Shown here piece after piece: positions 23,370-32,554 of a DNA stretch of 50,254 nucleotides. This DNA is from Streptomyces beigongshangae. GTDB taxonomy: Bacteria; Actinomycetota; Actinomycetes; Streptomycetales; Streptomycetaceae. The notes under the pieces were generated by a model. It worked only from the letters and a program-made list of their open reading frames with translations. It was not told the origin of the DNA and searched no databases. The stretch lies in the NCBI RefSeq assembly GCF_019710745.1, contig NZ_JAHKJW010000036.1, positions 33,064 to 83,317 on the forward strand, in the 5' to 3' direction. How positions within the stretch are numbered: position 1 is the first letter of the stretch; every line of letters begins with the position of its first letter. The position numbers and the translations under genes were made by a program.

Positions 23370-24021
23370 GGCCCTGGCCTGTGAACTGCTTCGAGCCGCC
23401 CTGCCCGAGGATCCGTTCCCGGCGGTCGCCGACTGGCCCCGCTGGACGGAGCTGGTCCCGCACACCGAGGCCCTGGCCGCCTTCGTTCACCCGGCCGACG
23501 GCGTGGAGGGGACGCCCTGCGGCTGCTCGGCAGGGCGGCCCGGGACCGGGCCGCGTCCCCGGGCGGTGAGCACGCCGGCACCCTCGCCTCCCGCCATCGT
23601 CCCGGTGAGGCACTGCGCGCGCTCCACCGCCTCCAGGAGGCGTCCGACCTCCACACCTCGACGCTCCGGGCGCGGCTGCGGACCAACGGCCCGGCACACC
23701 GGCTCGCCCTGCGGACGCGGGAGGTACTGGCCATCACCTGCAAGGCCATGGGACGGGTCGGCGACGCGATCGTCCAGCACGAGAACATCCTGCGCGACCG
23801 CACCGCCGCGCCAACACCGTGACACGCTGCGGTCCCAGTCCGATCTGGCCGACTCGTACCTCGCGGCGGGCAGGAGGTCCGAGGCCATCGCCCTGCACCG
23901 GAGGACGCTCGCCCGGCGGGAGCGGGCTCTCGGACCCGACGAGCCGGACACCCGCCGGTCACGCAGCTGTCTGGAGGCCGCTCTGGAACAGCAGCGGGCG
24001 TCTTCCACCGGAAGTGACTGA
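23370..24021 (+). pseudogene. Frameshifted relic of a TPR-repeat (NB-ARC-TPR type) protein
   Basis: Three pieces of TPR-protein sequence lie in order but in changing frames. They are ACELLRAALPEDPFPAVADW plus PRWTELVPHTEALAAFV (about 23386-23510), then LHRLQEASDLHTSTLRARL with VLAITCKAMGRVGDAIVQHE (about 23520-23821, a different frame), then DTLRSQSDLADSYLAAGRRS with EAIALHRRTLARRERALGPD (about 23820-24021, first frame again). TPR motifs of this type end STAND regulators and tetratricopeptide proteins. At least two frameshifts mean no intact product. The upstream part (ATPase) is missing. Borders are approximate. Confidence 0.65.
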
Positions 24022-24132
24022 GGACTGCGGAGGTCCGTACGGAGGAGACCGGTACGGGCGGTGGCCTTCCCCCCGGCGGTCCGCTGTGCTTGTCTGGGGA
24101 CCGTTTTCGGTGGCCGGGGCGGGAGTTGCCGC

Positions 24133-25149
24133 ATGAGCAAGCCGTGGATCGTCGGAATGCTGGCGGGGCTGATGCTGCTCGCCGCGTGCGGTGACCCCTC
24201 GTCGGAGCCCGGGTCCGCGTCCGCGCCCCCGTCGTCCGGGGCCGGTCCGACCGCGCAGCAGCGCGCGGCCGGCACACCCGGAGCGGGTACGGGAGCCGGT
24301 GCCGCGACCGGTTCCACACCGGGGTCCGGGTCCGCATCCGGGGCCAGGGCCGGTGCCGGTGCGGGAACGGCCCCGGCCGGGGACCGTCCCCGCCCCACCG
24401 TCCTCTACCTGGGTGACTCCCTGGCCACGGAGAACCAGAAGGTCCTCGGCGGACTCCTGCGGGACGAGGTGAGGGCGCGCTACACCAGTGCCCCGTACTC
24501 CGGCACCACGCTGTGCGACTACCTGGAGGGCACGGCCGAGACCTCGCTCGTCCCGCCGGCGGACAAGGCGGCCGCGCTGGTGCGCCGGCTGCGGCCGGAC
24601 TTCGTCGTCCTGCAGTTCTGGGGCAACGCGTGGGGTTACACGCCCTGCATGGACGGCGTCACGTACGGCAGGGCACGGGACGCGTACCTGGCGCGGTACA
24701 CCGCCGACGCCCGGCGCCTGAGCGACCAGATCGCGGGCGCCGTGGGCGGGACGAGGATCGTCTGGGTGCTCCAGGGGCCGGACCCGGTCACCCCCGACCG
24801 GGTCCGGCGGGTCAACACGGTCTACGAGCGGCAGGCGCGGGTGTCCGGCGATCTGCTCGCGGACGCCGGAAGGGCCGTGAGCCCGGCCACGGCCCGCTAC
24901 GCCTGGACGCAGTACCTGCCGTGCACCGCTTACGAGCGTGCGCACCGGCCGTACTGCACCCGGCCGGGCAGCGGCCGGACGGCCCTGCACCGCGACGACG
25001 ACCCCCTGCACTTCTGCCTGGCCCCCACCACCTCGAAGCCCAGGCCCTGCCCCGTCCGCTCCCCCGGCATCCTGCGCGTCACGCGGGTGATCACCGACAC
25101 GATCGCCGATGCGGTCGCCGACGCCTCCGGTGCGGCCGACCGGTCATGA
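24133..25149 (+). CDS. SGNH-hydrolase-like lipoprotein
   Basis: A 338-aa protein with a lipoprotein signal (lipobox LAAC, Cys19), then a 70-residue Gly/Ala/Ser/Thr linker. The catalytic region has block I VLYLGDSLA, a block III-like WGNAWGY and a late His (DDPLHFC). The fold suggests an SGNH esterase or acetyltransferase partner at the outer face of the membrane. Substrate unknown. Six cysteines in the domain could form disulfides. GGGAG precedes the ATG. Stands alone after the TPR relic. Confidence 0.72.
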   Translation: MSKPWIVGMLAGLMLLAACGDPSSEPGSASAPPSSGAGPTAQQRAAGTPGAGTGAGAATGSTPGSGSASGARAGAGAGTAPAGDRPRPTVLYLGDSLATENQKVLGGLLRDEVRARYTSAPYSGTTLCDYLEGTAETSLVPPADKAAALVRRLRPDFVVLQFWGNAWGYTPCMDGVTYGRARDAYLARYTADARRLSDQIAGAVGGTRIVWVLQGPDPVTPDRVRRVNTVYERQARVSGDLLADAGRAVSPATARYAWTQYLPCTAYERAHRPYCTRPGSGRTALHRDDDPLHFCLAPTTSKPRPCPVRSPGILRVTRVITDTIADAVADASGAADRS

Positions 25150-25212
25150 GCGGCGTGCGGGGCGTACACGGCGCTCGACCGGACGCGGGACCGCCCTGTC
25201 CCGGCCCGCGCC

Positions 25213-25695
25213 TCACTCCCCGGCGTACGCCTTCTCCAGGGCGGCGATGTCGATCTTGTGCATCTTCAGCATCGCGGCCGTCGCGCGGTTCGCCTTCTCC
25301 TGGTCCGGGTCGCTGATCATCTCGATGAGCCGGGCCGGGACGACCTGCCAGGAGACGCCGAACCTGTCCTTCACCCAGCCGCAGGGGCCCTGTTCGCCGC
25401 CGCCGTCGGTCAGCGCCTTCGAGTAGAAGTCCACCTCGGCCTGGTCGGCGCAGTCGATCTGGAAGGAGATGGCCTCGTTGAAGGTGAACTCCGGACCGCC
25501 GTTCAGGGCGACGAACTTCTGGCCGTTGGCCACGAAGTCGACGGTGATGACGGAACCTGCGGGTCCGGGCCCGGCCTCCGTGTACCGGCTGACCCTGCCG
25601 AGTTCGGAGTTCTTGAAGAGCGAGACGTAGAAGTCCGCGGCCTCCTCCGCCCGGCCGTCGAACCAGAGACATGTGGTGAATCCGGCGGTGCTCAT
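25213..25695 (-). CDS. VOC-family protein (PhnB/glyoxalase-like)
   Basis: The 160-aa protein of the PhnB-type VOC group starts MSTAGFTTCLWFDGRAEEAADFYVSLFKNSELG and contains FVALNGGPEFTFNEAISFQI and the end motif FGVSWQVVP. These proteins form paired beta-alpha-beta modules. Members are often annotated as 3-demethylubiquinone methyltransferase-like but lack known activity. AGGAGGT precedes the ATG. Divergent to the epoxide hydrolase, about 100 bp apart. Confidence 0.82.
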   Translation of the reverse strand: MSTAGFTTCLWFDGRAEEAADFYVSLFKNSELGRVSRYTEAGPGPAGSVITVDFVANGQKFVALNGGPEFTFNEAISFQIDCADQAEVDFYSKALTDGGGEQGPCGWVKDRFGVSWQVVPARLIEMISDPDQEKANRATAAMLKMHKIDIAALEKAYAGE

Positions 25696-25796
25696 GGGTA
25701 CCTCCTGGAGAGCGGGAACACTGTCATCTGTGTCGACCGCTCCGGGGCGCAGAACTCATCGGTGGCACGGCGTCCGTGGAACTAGCATGGCCCGCC

Positions 25797-26996
25797 ATGA
25801 CTGCTCCGCACGGTGACCGTGTCCAGCCCTTCCGCATCGACGTCCCCCAGACCGACCTCGACGACCTGCACGCGCGCCTGGACCGCACGCGCTGGCCGGA
25901 CGAACTGCCGGACGTGGGCTGGGCCCGCGGGGTTCCGCGCGGCTATCTGCGGGAACTCGCGGAGTACTGGCGGCACTCCTACGACTGGTGTGCGGCGGAG
26001 GCCCGGCTCAACGAATGGCCGCAGTTCACCACGGTCGTCGACGGGGCCCGCCTGCACTTCGCGCACATCCGCTCGCCGGAACCGGACGCCACACCGCTGC
26101 TCGTCACGCACGGCTGGCCCGGCTCGATCGCCGAGTTCCTGGATGTGGTGGGGCCGTTGGCCGACCCGCGGGCCCACGGCGGCGATCCCGCCGACGCCTT
26201 CCACGTGGTGGTGCCCAGCATCCCGGGGTTCGGCCTGTCGGGACCCACGCGGGACACCGGCTGGGAGTTCCGCCGCGTCGCCGCCGCGTTCGCCGTGCTG
26301 ATGGACCGGCTCGGCCACCGGCGGTTCGGCGTGCAGGGCGGCGACTGGGGCGCGGCGATCTCCCGCGAGCTGGGCCGCACCCATCCCGACCGGGTGATAG
26401 GCGTCCATCTGAACCTGCTGCCGGGCGCCCACGCCACCACCGAGCCGACTCCGGAGGAGCTGGCGGGACTGAGCCCCCGGGAGCGCGAGCGCACCCTCGC
26501 CTCCTGGCGGCGCCACCAGGAGTGGACCCGCGAACGCCAGGGGTACGCCGACCTCCAGTCGACCCGCCCGCAGACGCTCGCCTACGCGCTCACGGACTCC
26601 CCCGTCGGCCAGCTGGCCTGGATCACGGAGAAGTTCAAGGAGTGGACGGACTCGGACGAGCGCCCCGAGGACGCGGTCGACCGGGACCTGCTGCTCACCA
26701 ACGTGATGCTGTACTGGCTGACGGGCACGGCCGGTTCGTCCGCGCGGATCTACTACGAGCGCGCGCACGCGGGCGACGGGGGCATGCGGCCGCAGCCGTC
26801 GACCGCACCGACCGCGCTCGCCGTCTTCCCCCGGGACAACTTCATCCCGCTGCGGCACCTCGCGGACCGCACGGACACCATCGTGCGGTGGACGGAGTTC
26901 GACCGGGGCGGGCACTTCGCGGCGATGGAGGAGCCGGACCTGCTCGTCGGCGACATCCGGGCGTTCTTCCGCAGGCTGCGGGCCCTGGGGGGATGA
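25797..26996 (+). CDS. Epoxide hydrolase, microsomal (EphX) type
   Basis: A 399-aa protein with the EHN N-terminal domain (about 10-115: QPFRIDVPQTDLDDLHARLDRTRWP) and an alpha/beta-hydrolase fold. The oxyanion motif is HGWPGS (105-110), the nucleophile is Asp183 in QGGDWGA and the His lies in RGGHFAAMEEP. It should open epoxides to diols in the cytoplasm. ATG at 25797 chosen over a GTG at 25776; neither has a clear ribosome site. No partner genes nearby indicate the substrate. Confidence 0.85.
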   Translation: MTAPHGDRVQPFRIDVPQTDLDDLHARLDRTRWPDELPDVGWARGVPRGYLRELAEYWRHSYDWCAAEARLNEWPQFTTVVDGARLHFAHIRSPEPDATPLLVTHGWPGSIAEFLDVVGPLADPRAHGGDPADAFHVVVPSIPGFGLSGPTRDTGWEFRRVAAAFAVLMDRLGHRRFGVQGGDWGAAISRELGRTHPDRVIGVHLNLLPGAHATTEPTPEELAGLSPRERERTLASWRRHQEWTRERQGYADLQSTRPQTLAYALTDSPVGQLAWITEKFKEWTDSDERPEDAVDRDLLLTNVMLYWLTGTAGSSARIYYERAHAGDGGMRPQPSTAPTALAVFPRDNFIPLRHLADRTDTIVRWTEFDRGGHFAAMEEPDLLVGDIRAFFRRLRALGG

Positions 26997-27184
26997 GGGG
27001 AGGTCGGGGCGCCGTGCCGGAGGTGTCGCCCCGGTGCCGACCGGACCACTCGCCGCTGCCCGGGTCGTGGAGCACGAAGACCGCGACGGCCCGGTACCGC
27101 CCGCGGGCCGACGCGGTGCCCGCGGGCCGACGCGGACGGCCCTCCCGACAGGCGCGCCGGGGAGTGCCTGCTTAGCGTGACGGG

Positions 27185-28477
27185 GTGAGCCTCCGGACAG
27201 CCCCTGATCAGGCAGTGGCCCGGCACGGCTGGGTCCAGGCCCTCGCCACGGTCCTCGCCGCGCTGATCTCCATGCTCGTGGTCGCCGCGCTCGGGCTGTG
27301 GGCCGCGGGCGCCGCCGACCTGCCCGGCGGCGCCTTCCCCCGGGTCGTCGCCGCGACGCTGGTGGTGGCGGTCGGCGGTTCCGTGGAGTTCGCGGGCGAC
27401 GCCGGAGCGCTCGCCGGGACCCGCGCGACCCTGACGGCGGTCCCCCTCTCGGTGACACTGACCGGGTCCCTGCTCGTCGCCCTCGGCTTCCTGCGGCCGC
27501 TGCGCCACCGGGCCGTCGCGGACGCGCCCGAGCTGGCTGGCTGGGCGGGCCGGATCGCTCTCGTGTGGCTGCTCGTCCTCACGGTCCTCGCCCTGTCGGC
27601 CCGCCGGACGTTCGCGGTCCCCCCGGGCGAGGGCGCGCTCTCCGACCTCGGCGACCTGTTCGGCGTCCCGGCGCCGCGGGTCGGCTTCGAGACCGAGGTG
27701 GCGGTGACGCTGGCCTTCGGCCTGCTGTGGCTGGCCGGTGTCCTCGTCCTCGCCCTGCTCGTCTCGCCGGGGGCCCCGCTCCCGCCGCGCCTGCTGCGCT
27801 TCCAGGAGCCGGTGCGGCCGGTCGCGTACGCCATGGTCGTACTGCTGCTCGCGTACGTCGCCCTGGGGCTGGTCGTCGCCCTGGTGGTGGCGGCGACCCG
27901 GGGCCACGGGGCGCGGACGCTCGCCGTGGTCCTCCTGGGCCTGCCGAACCTCGTCTGGCCCGTGTTCACCATCGGTCTGGGTGCCACCTGGGAAGGCCGG
28001 GTCGAGGGTCCGTTCGGGCTGCCGATGCCCCAGGTGCTGGACCGTGTGCTGCGTACGCCCGACGTCTCGGTCCTGGATCTGGGGACGCTCGCCGAGCAGG
28101 ACGGCAGGGTGTGGTGGCTCGTGGTCATCGGCGCGGTGCTCCTGCTGGCCGTCGCGTTCCTGGCGGCCGCGCGTTCACCGGCCCGGATGCGGCCCCGGCA
28201 GCACGCCCTGCACATGGCGGTCGCGCTCGCGCTGACCGTGCTGACGGTCTGCCTCCTCGGCCGGATCGACGCCCGCTACGGCCTGTCCCTGTTCGGCATC
28301 GGGGACCTGGGCGGTGGGCTGTCCGGCGAGCTCTTCCTGCGCCCCGCGCTGTGGAGCGCGCTCGGTCTCGCCCTGGTCTGGGGCCTGGTCACCGGCTTCC
28401 TGGGCGCGCTGCTCGCCTCCCGCACGCGCCACCACGGCGAACAGGAGAACCCGGGGGGCCGGGGGCCGGGGCTCTGA
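27185..28477 (+). CDS. Streptophobe-family membrane protein
   Basis: The 430-aa protein has about ten hydrophobic segments and almost no hydrophilic domain. The C-terminal block YGLSLFGIGDLGGGLSGELFLRPALWSALGLALVWGLVTGFLGALLASR (about 365-415) is the hallmark of the streptophobe family found in Streptomyces. Function unknown. GTG start at 27185. A 22-bp tandem repeat covers the stop codon. Confidence 0.8.
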   Translation: MSLRTAPDQAVARHGWVQALATVLAALISMLVVAALGLWAAGAADLPGGAFPRVVAATLVVAVGGSVEFAGDAGALAGTRATLTAVPLSVTLTGSLLVALGFLRPLRHRAVADAPELAGWAGRIALVWLLVLTVLALSARRTFAVPPGEGALSDLGDLFGVPAPRVGFETEVAVTLAFGLLWLAGVLVLALLVSPGAPLPPRLLRFQEPVRPVAYAMVVLLLAYVALGLVVALVVAATRGHGARTLAVVLLGLPNLVWPVFTIGLGATWEGRVEGPFGLPMPQVLDRVLRTPDVSVLDLGTLAEQDGRVWWLVVIGAVLLLAVAFLAAARSPARMRPRQHALHMAVALALTVLTVCLLGRIDARYGLSLFGIGDLGGGLSGELFLRPALWSALGLALVWGLVTGFLGALLASRTRHHGEQENPGGRGPGL

Positions 28478-28511
28478 GTCCAGGGGTCCGGGGCTCTGAG
28501 TCCAGAGGTCC
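28468..28511 (+). repeat. 22-bp tandem duplication over the streptophobe stop codon
   Basis: Two adjacent 22-bp copies (28468-28489, 28490-28511) differ at one base. The first contains the TGA stop of the streptophobe gene. The region between it and the methyltransferase is G-rich with further partial copies (GGTCCGGG). Confidence 0.8.
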
Positions 28512-28557
28512 GGGATCCGGGGTCCGGGACCCACGGGTCGTACTACGGTACGCACCC

Positions 28558-29205
28558 ATGACCGAGCCAGACTTCCTGCACACCACCCGTACGGCCTACG
28601 ACTCCATGGCCGCCCTGTATGCCGAGCTCTTCGCCGACGACCTGGCGGACTTCCCTCTGGACCGGGCGATGCTGGGCGCCTTCGCCGACTTCGTCCGGGC
28701 GGAGGGCGGCGGCCCGGTCGCCGACCTGGGCTGCGGCCCCGGCCATGTGACGGCGTTGCTGCACTCGCTCGGCCTGGACGCCTTCGGCGTCGACCTGTCG
28801 GCGGAGATGATCGCCATCGCCCGTACGGCCCGTCCGGATCTGCGGTTCGAGGTGGGCTCGATGACCGCGCCGGACATCGAGGACGGCACGCTCGGCGGTG
28901 TACTGGCCCGCTACTCGATCATCCACACGCCCCCGGAGCGGCTGCCGCAGGTGTGCGCGGAGTTCCACCGCGTGCTGGCGCCGGGCGGCCACCTGCTGAT
29001 CTCGTTCCAGGCGCACGAGGACCCGTCGCGACCGGTGGAGTCCTTCGACCACAAGGTGACCCTCGCCCACCGCTGGTCCCCCGACCGTGTGGCGGACCTG
29101 CTGACGGGGGCGGGCCTCACGGAGAAGGCCCGCCTGCTGAGGGCCCCGACGGAGTCGGAACGCCCCTTCCCGCACGCCCACCTGCTGTTCGCCAAGTCCC
29201 GCTAG
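28558..29205 (+). CDS. Class I SAM-dependent methyltransferase
   Basis: The 215-aa protein has the SAM-binding motif VADLGCGPGHV (54-64), the acidic post-I loop FGVDLSAEM and motif IV-like LARYSIIHTPPE. It is a Methyltransf_25/11 type without features pointing to a substrate. ATG at 28558 has no strong binding site; the frame extends upstream but only as a shadow of the streptophobe gene. Convergent with the FHA-ABC gene. Confidence 0.8.
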   Translation: MTEPDFLHTTRTAYDSMAALYAELFADDLADFPLDRAMLGAFADFVRAEGGGPVADLGCGPGHVTALLHSLGLDAFGVDLSAEMIAIARTARPDLRFEVGSMTAPDIEDGTLGGVLARYSIIHTPPERLPQVCAEFHRVLAPGGHLLISFQAHEDPSRPVESFDHKVTLAHRWSPDRVADLLTGAGLTEKARLLRAPTESERPFPHAHLLFAKSR

Positions 29206-29261
29206 GCACATGGGGACCACGCTCCCGGGGCCGAAGCCGGGGGCGTCGCCGCGCCCGCTTC

Positions 29262-31601
29262 CTACTTCCGCATGACTTCGGGTTCGTGCCGCCTGAGCAG
29301 CCGGGCCACCGCGTACCCGAAGACGGTGGAGAGGACGAGGAGCATGCCCGTGTCGAGCAGCCACGTGCCCGGCAGGTGCCGGAACAGCGGGTCGGCCGTC
29401 TCCTCGCCGGGGACGATCGCGGCCAGTTCGACGGTGCCGGCCATCGCGCCGAACGCCCACCGCGACGGCACCAGCCACGACAGCTGCTGGAGGCCGGGGA
29501 CGTCGAGCGGCAGCAGCGCACCGCAGAACACCACCTGGACGATGGCGAGGAGCACCAGCAGCGGCATCGTGACCTCCTCCTTGCGCACCAGCGCGGAGAC
29601 GAGGAGTCCGAGCATCATGGCGGTGAAGGCGAGCAGTGCGACGGCGGCCGAGATCTCCACGAGGGCCGGCAGGACGACCCCTTCGCCGCCGGGTGCGTTC
29701 AGGTCGACGCCGAGCAGCGCCACCAGGGTCAGCACGACGGCCTGGAGCACGGTGACCGTGCCGAGGACGACGACCTTGGACATCAGGTACGCCGATCTGG
29801 ACAGGCCGACGGCCCGCTCGCGCTGGTAGACGACGCGTTCCTTGACCAGTTCGCGCACGGCGTTCGCCGCGCCCGTCAGGACACCGCCGACGCAGAGGAT
29901 GAGCAGCGCGTCCATCGCCGACGTCCTCGTCAGCGCGCTGCCCGCCAGGGCGCGCGCCATCGCGCCCATCACGAAGGGCAGGGCGATCATGATGGCGAGG
30001 AACGTCCGGTCGGCGCTCAGCGCGGCGGTGTACCGGCGTACGAGCGTGCCCAGTTGCGAACCCCAGCTCTGCGGGGTGGGGGGCCGGGCGGCCGTGCCGG
30101 GGGCGGAGCCGTCGCCGGCCCGGGGCAGGCGCGGCTGGGCCGTGGAGTCGACGATGTACCGCTGGTACTGGAACGACGCGCGGTAGTCGCCCGCCCAGTC
30201 CCGGTCCTGCTCCCGCTCGAACGCCTCGAACGCCTCCGGCCACTGCTCGTGGCCGAAGTAGGCGAGCGCCTCGTCGGGCGGTCCGTAGTAGGCGGTCCGG
30301 CCGCCGGGGGCGAGTACGAGCAGCCGGTCGCAGACGTCGAGGCTGAGCACGCTGTGCGTGACGACCACGACGGTCCGCCCGTCGTCGGCCAGTCCGCGCA
30401 GCATGTGCATCACGGAGCGGTCCATCCCGGGGTCCAGGCCGGAGGTCGGTTCGTCGAGGAAGAGCAGAGAGGGCTTGGTGAGCAGTTCGAGGGCCACGCT
30501 GACCCGTTTGCGCTGGCCGCCGGAGAGGCTGTGGATGGGCTGCCGCGCGCGCTGTTCGAGGCCCAGTTCGCCGATGACCTCGTCGACGCGGGCCGTGCGC
30601 TCGGCCTTCGCGGTGTCCTGCGGGAAGCGCAGCTCGGCGGCGTAGGCGAGGGCGCGCCGCACCGTGAGCTGGACGTGCAGGATGTCGTCCTGCGGGACGA
30701 GGCCGATGCGGTGGCGCAGCTCGGCGTAGTCGCGGTAGAGGTCGCGGCCGTCGTACAGGACCGTGCCGCCGTCGGCGGGGCGCTGTCCGGTCAGCGCGTT
30801 GAGCAGGGTGGACTTGCCCGCGCCGCTGGGTCCGACGACGGCCAGCAGGCACTTCTCGCCGACGGGGAAGGAGACGCGGTCGAGGAGCGTCCTGCGGCCC
30901 CGGTCGACGGCGACCGACAGGTCCTGTACGTCGAGGGAGACCTCGCCGGTGTCGACGTATTCCTGGAGCTGGTCGCCCACCAGGCAGAACGCCGAGTGGC
31001 CGATGCCGACGATGTCGCCCCCGTCGATGCGCGCGCGGGTGACGGGCCGGCCGTTGAGGTACGTGCCGTTGTGGCTGCCCAGGTCGGCGATCTCGTACGT
31101 CCCGTCGGGCAGCGCCCGCAGCTCCGCGTGGCGCCGGGAGACGCTCAGGTCGTCGACGACGAGGTCGTTGTCGACGCCGCGGCCGATGCGGACGGTGCGG
31201 GCGGGCAGCGGCCGTACGGCGGTGGGCTGCCGGAAGGTGCCGGTCGCGGAGGGCACGGAGACGACCGAGGGCCGCCGGGGGACGGGCGGCGGCCGGGTGG
31301 CGAGCACGGCGCACGGTCCGTCGGCGGGGTTGCCGAAGCGTATGACGGTGCCGGGTCCGACGTGCCGCTCGCGGACGCGGTGGCCGTCGGCGTACGTGCC
31401 GTTCGTGCTGTTCTCGTCCCGGAGCGTCCAGTGGCCGGCGTCCGGCCGCAGGACCGCGTGGCGCCAGGAGACCCGGGCGTCGTCGATGACGATGTCGCAC
31501 TGGGGGTCCCGGCCGACGTGATAGGCGTGGTCGGGGGTCATCACCGTGGCGCCCGTCGCGGTTTCGAGGACGAGTTCGGGCGCCGCCGACCACTCTGCCA
31601 T
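29262..31601 (-). CDS. FHA-domain ABC transporter (ABCG-like, Rv1747 type)
   Basis: A 779-aa protein with two FHA domains (about 25-80 with GRDPQCDIVIDD and NSTNGTY; about 135-190 with GRGVDNDLVVDD and GSHNGTYLNG). An ABC ATPase follows (Walker A GPSGAGKST, signature LSGGQRKR, Walker B LLFLDEPTSGLDP), then an ABC2-type membrane domain of about six helices (525-770). FHA domains bind phosphothreonine, so transport is probably controlled by a Ser/Thr protein kinase, as shown for M. tuberculosis Rv1747 and PknF. No kinase gene lies nearby. A complete transporter would be a homodimer. Confidence 0.87.
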   Translation of the reverse strand: MAEWSAAPELVLETATGATVMTPDHAYHVGRDPQCDIVIDDARVSWRHAVLRPDAGHWTLRDENSTNGTYADGHRVRERHVGPGTVIRFGNPADGPCAVLATRPPPVPRRPSVVSVPSATGTFRQPTAVRPLPARTVRIGRGVDNDLVVDDLSVSRRHAELRALPDGTYEIADLGSHNGTYLNGRPVTRARIDGGDIVGIGHSAFCLVGDQLQEYVDTGEVSLDVQDLSVAVDRGRRTLLDRVSFPVGEKCLLAVVGPSGAGKSTLLNALTGQRPADGGTVLYDGRDLYRDYAELRHRIGLVPQDDILHVQLTVRRALAYAAELRFPQDTAKAERTARVDEVIGELGLEQRARQPIHSLSGGQRKRVSVALELLTKPSLLFLDEPTSGLDPGMDRSVMHMLRGLADDGRTVVVVTHSVLSLDVCDRLLVLAPGGRTAYYGPPDEALAYFGHEQWPEAFEAFEREQDRDWAGDYRASFQYQRYIVDSTAQPRLPRAGDGSAPGTAARPPTPQSWGSQLGTLVRRYTAALSADRTFLAIMIALPFVMGAMARALAGSALTRTSAMDALLILCVGGVLTGAANAVRELVKERVVYQRERAVGLSRSAYLMSKVVVLGTVTVLQAVVLTLVALLGVDLNAPGGEGVVLPALVEISAAVALLAFTAMMLGLLVSALVRKEEVTMPLLVLLAIVQVVFCGALLPLDVPGLQQLSWLVPSRWAFGAMAGTVELAAIVPGEETADPLFRHLPGTWLLDTGMLLVLSTVFGYAVARLLRRHEPEVMRK

Positions 31602-31693
31602 GCCTGAATTCTAGCTATTCGTCCACATGATCGCCCGCCCTGTCCGCGGGGACGGCGGCACCCGGCCGGGCCCGGTGCCGGGGACGCGCCGGC

Positions 31694-32104
31694 TCAGGCG
31701 GCCGGGGCGGACAGGAGGGGCAGGGTGCGCCGCATCCGCAGGGCGTCGACCGACTCCGCGAGCAGTTCGTACTCGGTGGTCTCGTCGCCGGTGGCGAGGC
31801 GCAGCAGGTGTCCGGCGGCCAACCGCTCGGCGGCCAGCTCCTGTTGGGCGGCGTCCCCGCACCAGGTGCGCAGCGCGACGGGCACGTCGGGGGAGGTGTC
31901 CGCGACGGGCGTCATGGAGTTCGGCGGGAAGTACGGGGCGCCGGGGTCCGGATCGAGCCGCCCGGCGATCCAGGACGCCCGGTCCCGCAGCCACCACATG
32001 GCCAGGGCCAGGGTGGGCGCCCGGTACGTGCCGAGCGGTACACCGACCCACGTTCCACCGCAGACCCCGTACGCGGTGACGTGGCACACGAATTCGTCGT
32101 GCAC
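31694..32104 (-). CDS. Conserved hypothetical protein, 136 aa
   Basis: The protein VHDEFVCHVTAYGVCGGTWVGV... is rich in Trp and aromatic residues in its first half (WWLRDRASWIAGRLDPDPGAPYFPPN) and ends in a helical region (AAQQELAAERLAAGHLLRLATGDETTEYELLAESVDALRMRR). GTG at 32104 has GGGGGAG 6 bp upstream. No membrane segment or known domain recognised. Same strand as the FHA-ABC gene, 92 bp upstream of it. Confidence 0.65.
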   Translation of the reverse strand: MHDEFVCHVTAYGVCGGTWVGVPLGTYRAPTLALAMWWLRDRASWIAGRLDPDPGAPYFPPNSMTPVADTSPDVPVALRTWCGDAAQQELAAERLAAGHLLRLATGDETTEYELLAESVDALRMRRTLPLLSAPAA

Positions 32105-32554
32105 GATCGCTCCCCCATCCCCTGTACGTGCTGCCTGCCGGCCTCTCTTCCGCGGCTCGTGCTGCCGTGCACCTGGCGCCGTTCCCCTGTGGATGGATCC
32201 AACTTTTGAGTATCGCCACTCCTGACACAGTGTCACCATGCTTTTCCGGCCAGTCTCCTGCGGCCGATCACCTGTGGGGTGGCCGACGGGCGGGGCGGCC
32301 CCGGGCATCGTTGCGGTGCCGGGTCGCGAAGGGCTCCGATCCGGTCCCCGACCAGCGCACACGGCCTCGACTCGGCGCCCGTCGCCGGGTCCGGCGCCCT
32401 CTCGCTCGACGGGGACGGACGGCTACGGAGCGTGCACGGCTTCCTCGGCCGGGTGCCCGCCGCGGCTTGACCGGGGCCCCGTACGGCAGGACTCTCACCG
32501 CAGACCGCTCCGCGACGGGAAAGTCCGGAGTGGCGACCTCGGGGGGAGGCACCC
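32105..32554. other. 450-bp intergenic region, possible gene relic
   Basis: Divergent spacer between the hypothetical gene and the hydrolase. Around 32340-32468 one plus-strand frame reads LDSAPVAGSGALSLDGDGRL followed by RSVHGFLGRVPAA and a stop, which looks like the C-terminus of a SnoaL/NTF2-like or related protein; no start or upstream part is present. Otherwise nothing recognised. Confidence 0.25.

Noticed and set aside
27298..28557. Upstream extension of the methyltransferase frame
   Set aside because: Out-of-frame shadow of the streptophobe gene; the methyltransferase starts at 28558 by homology.
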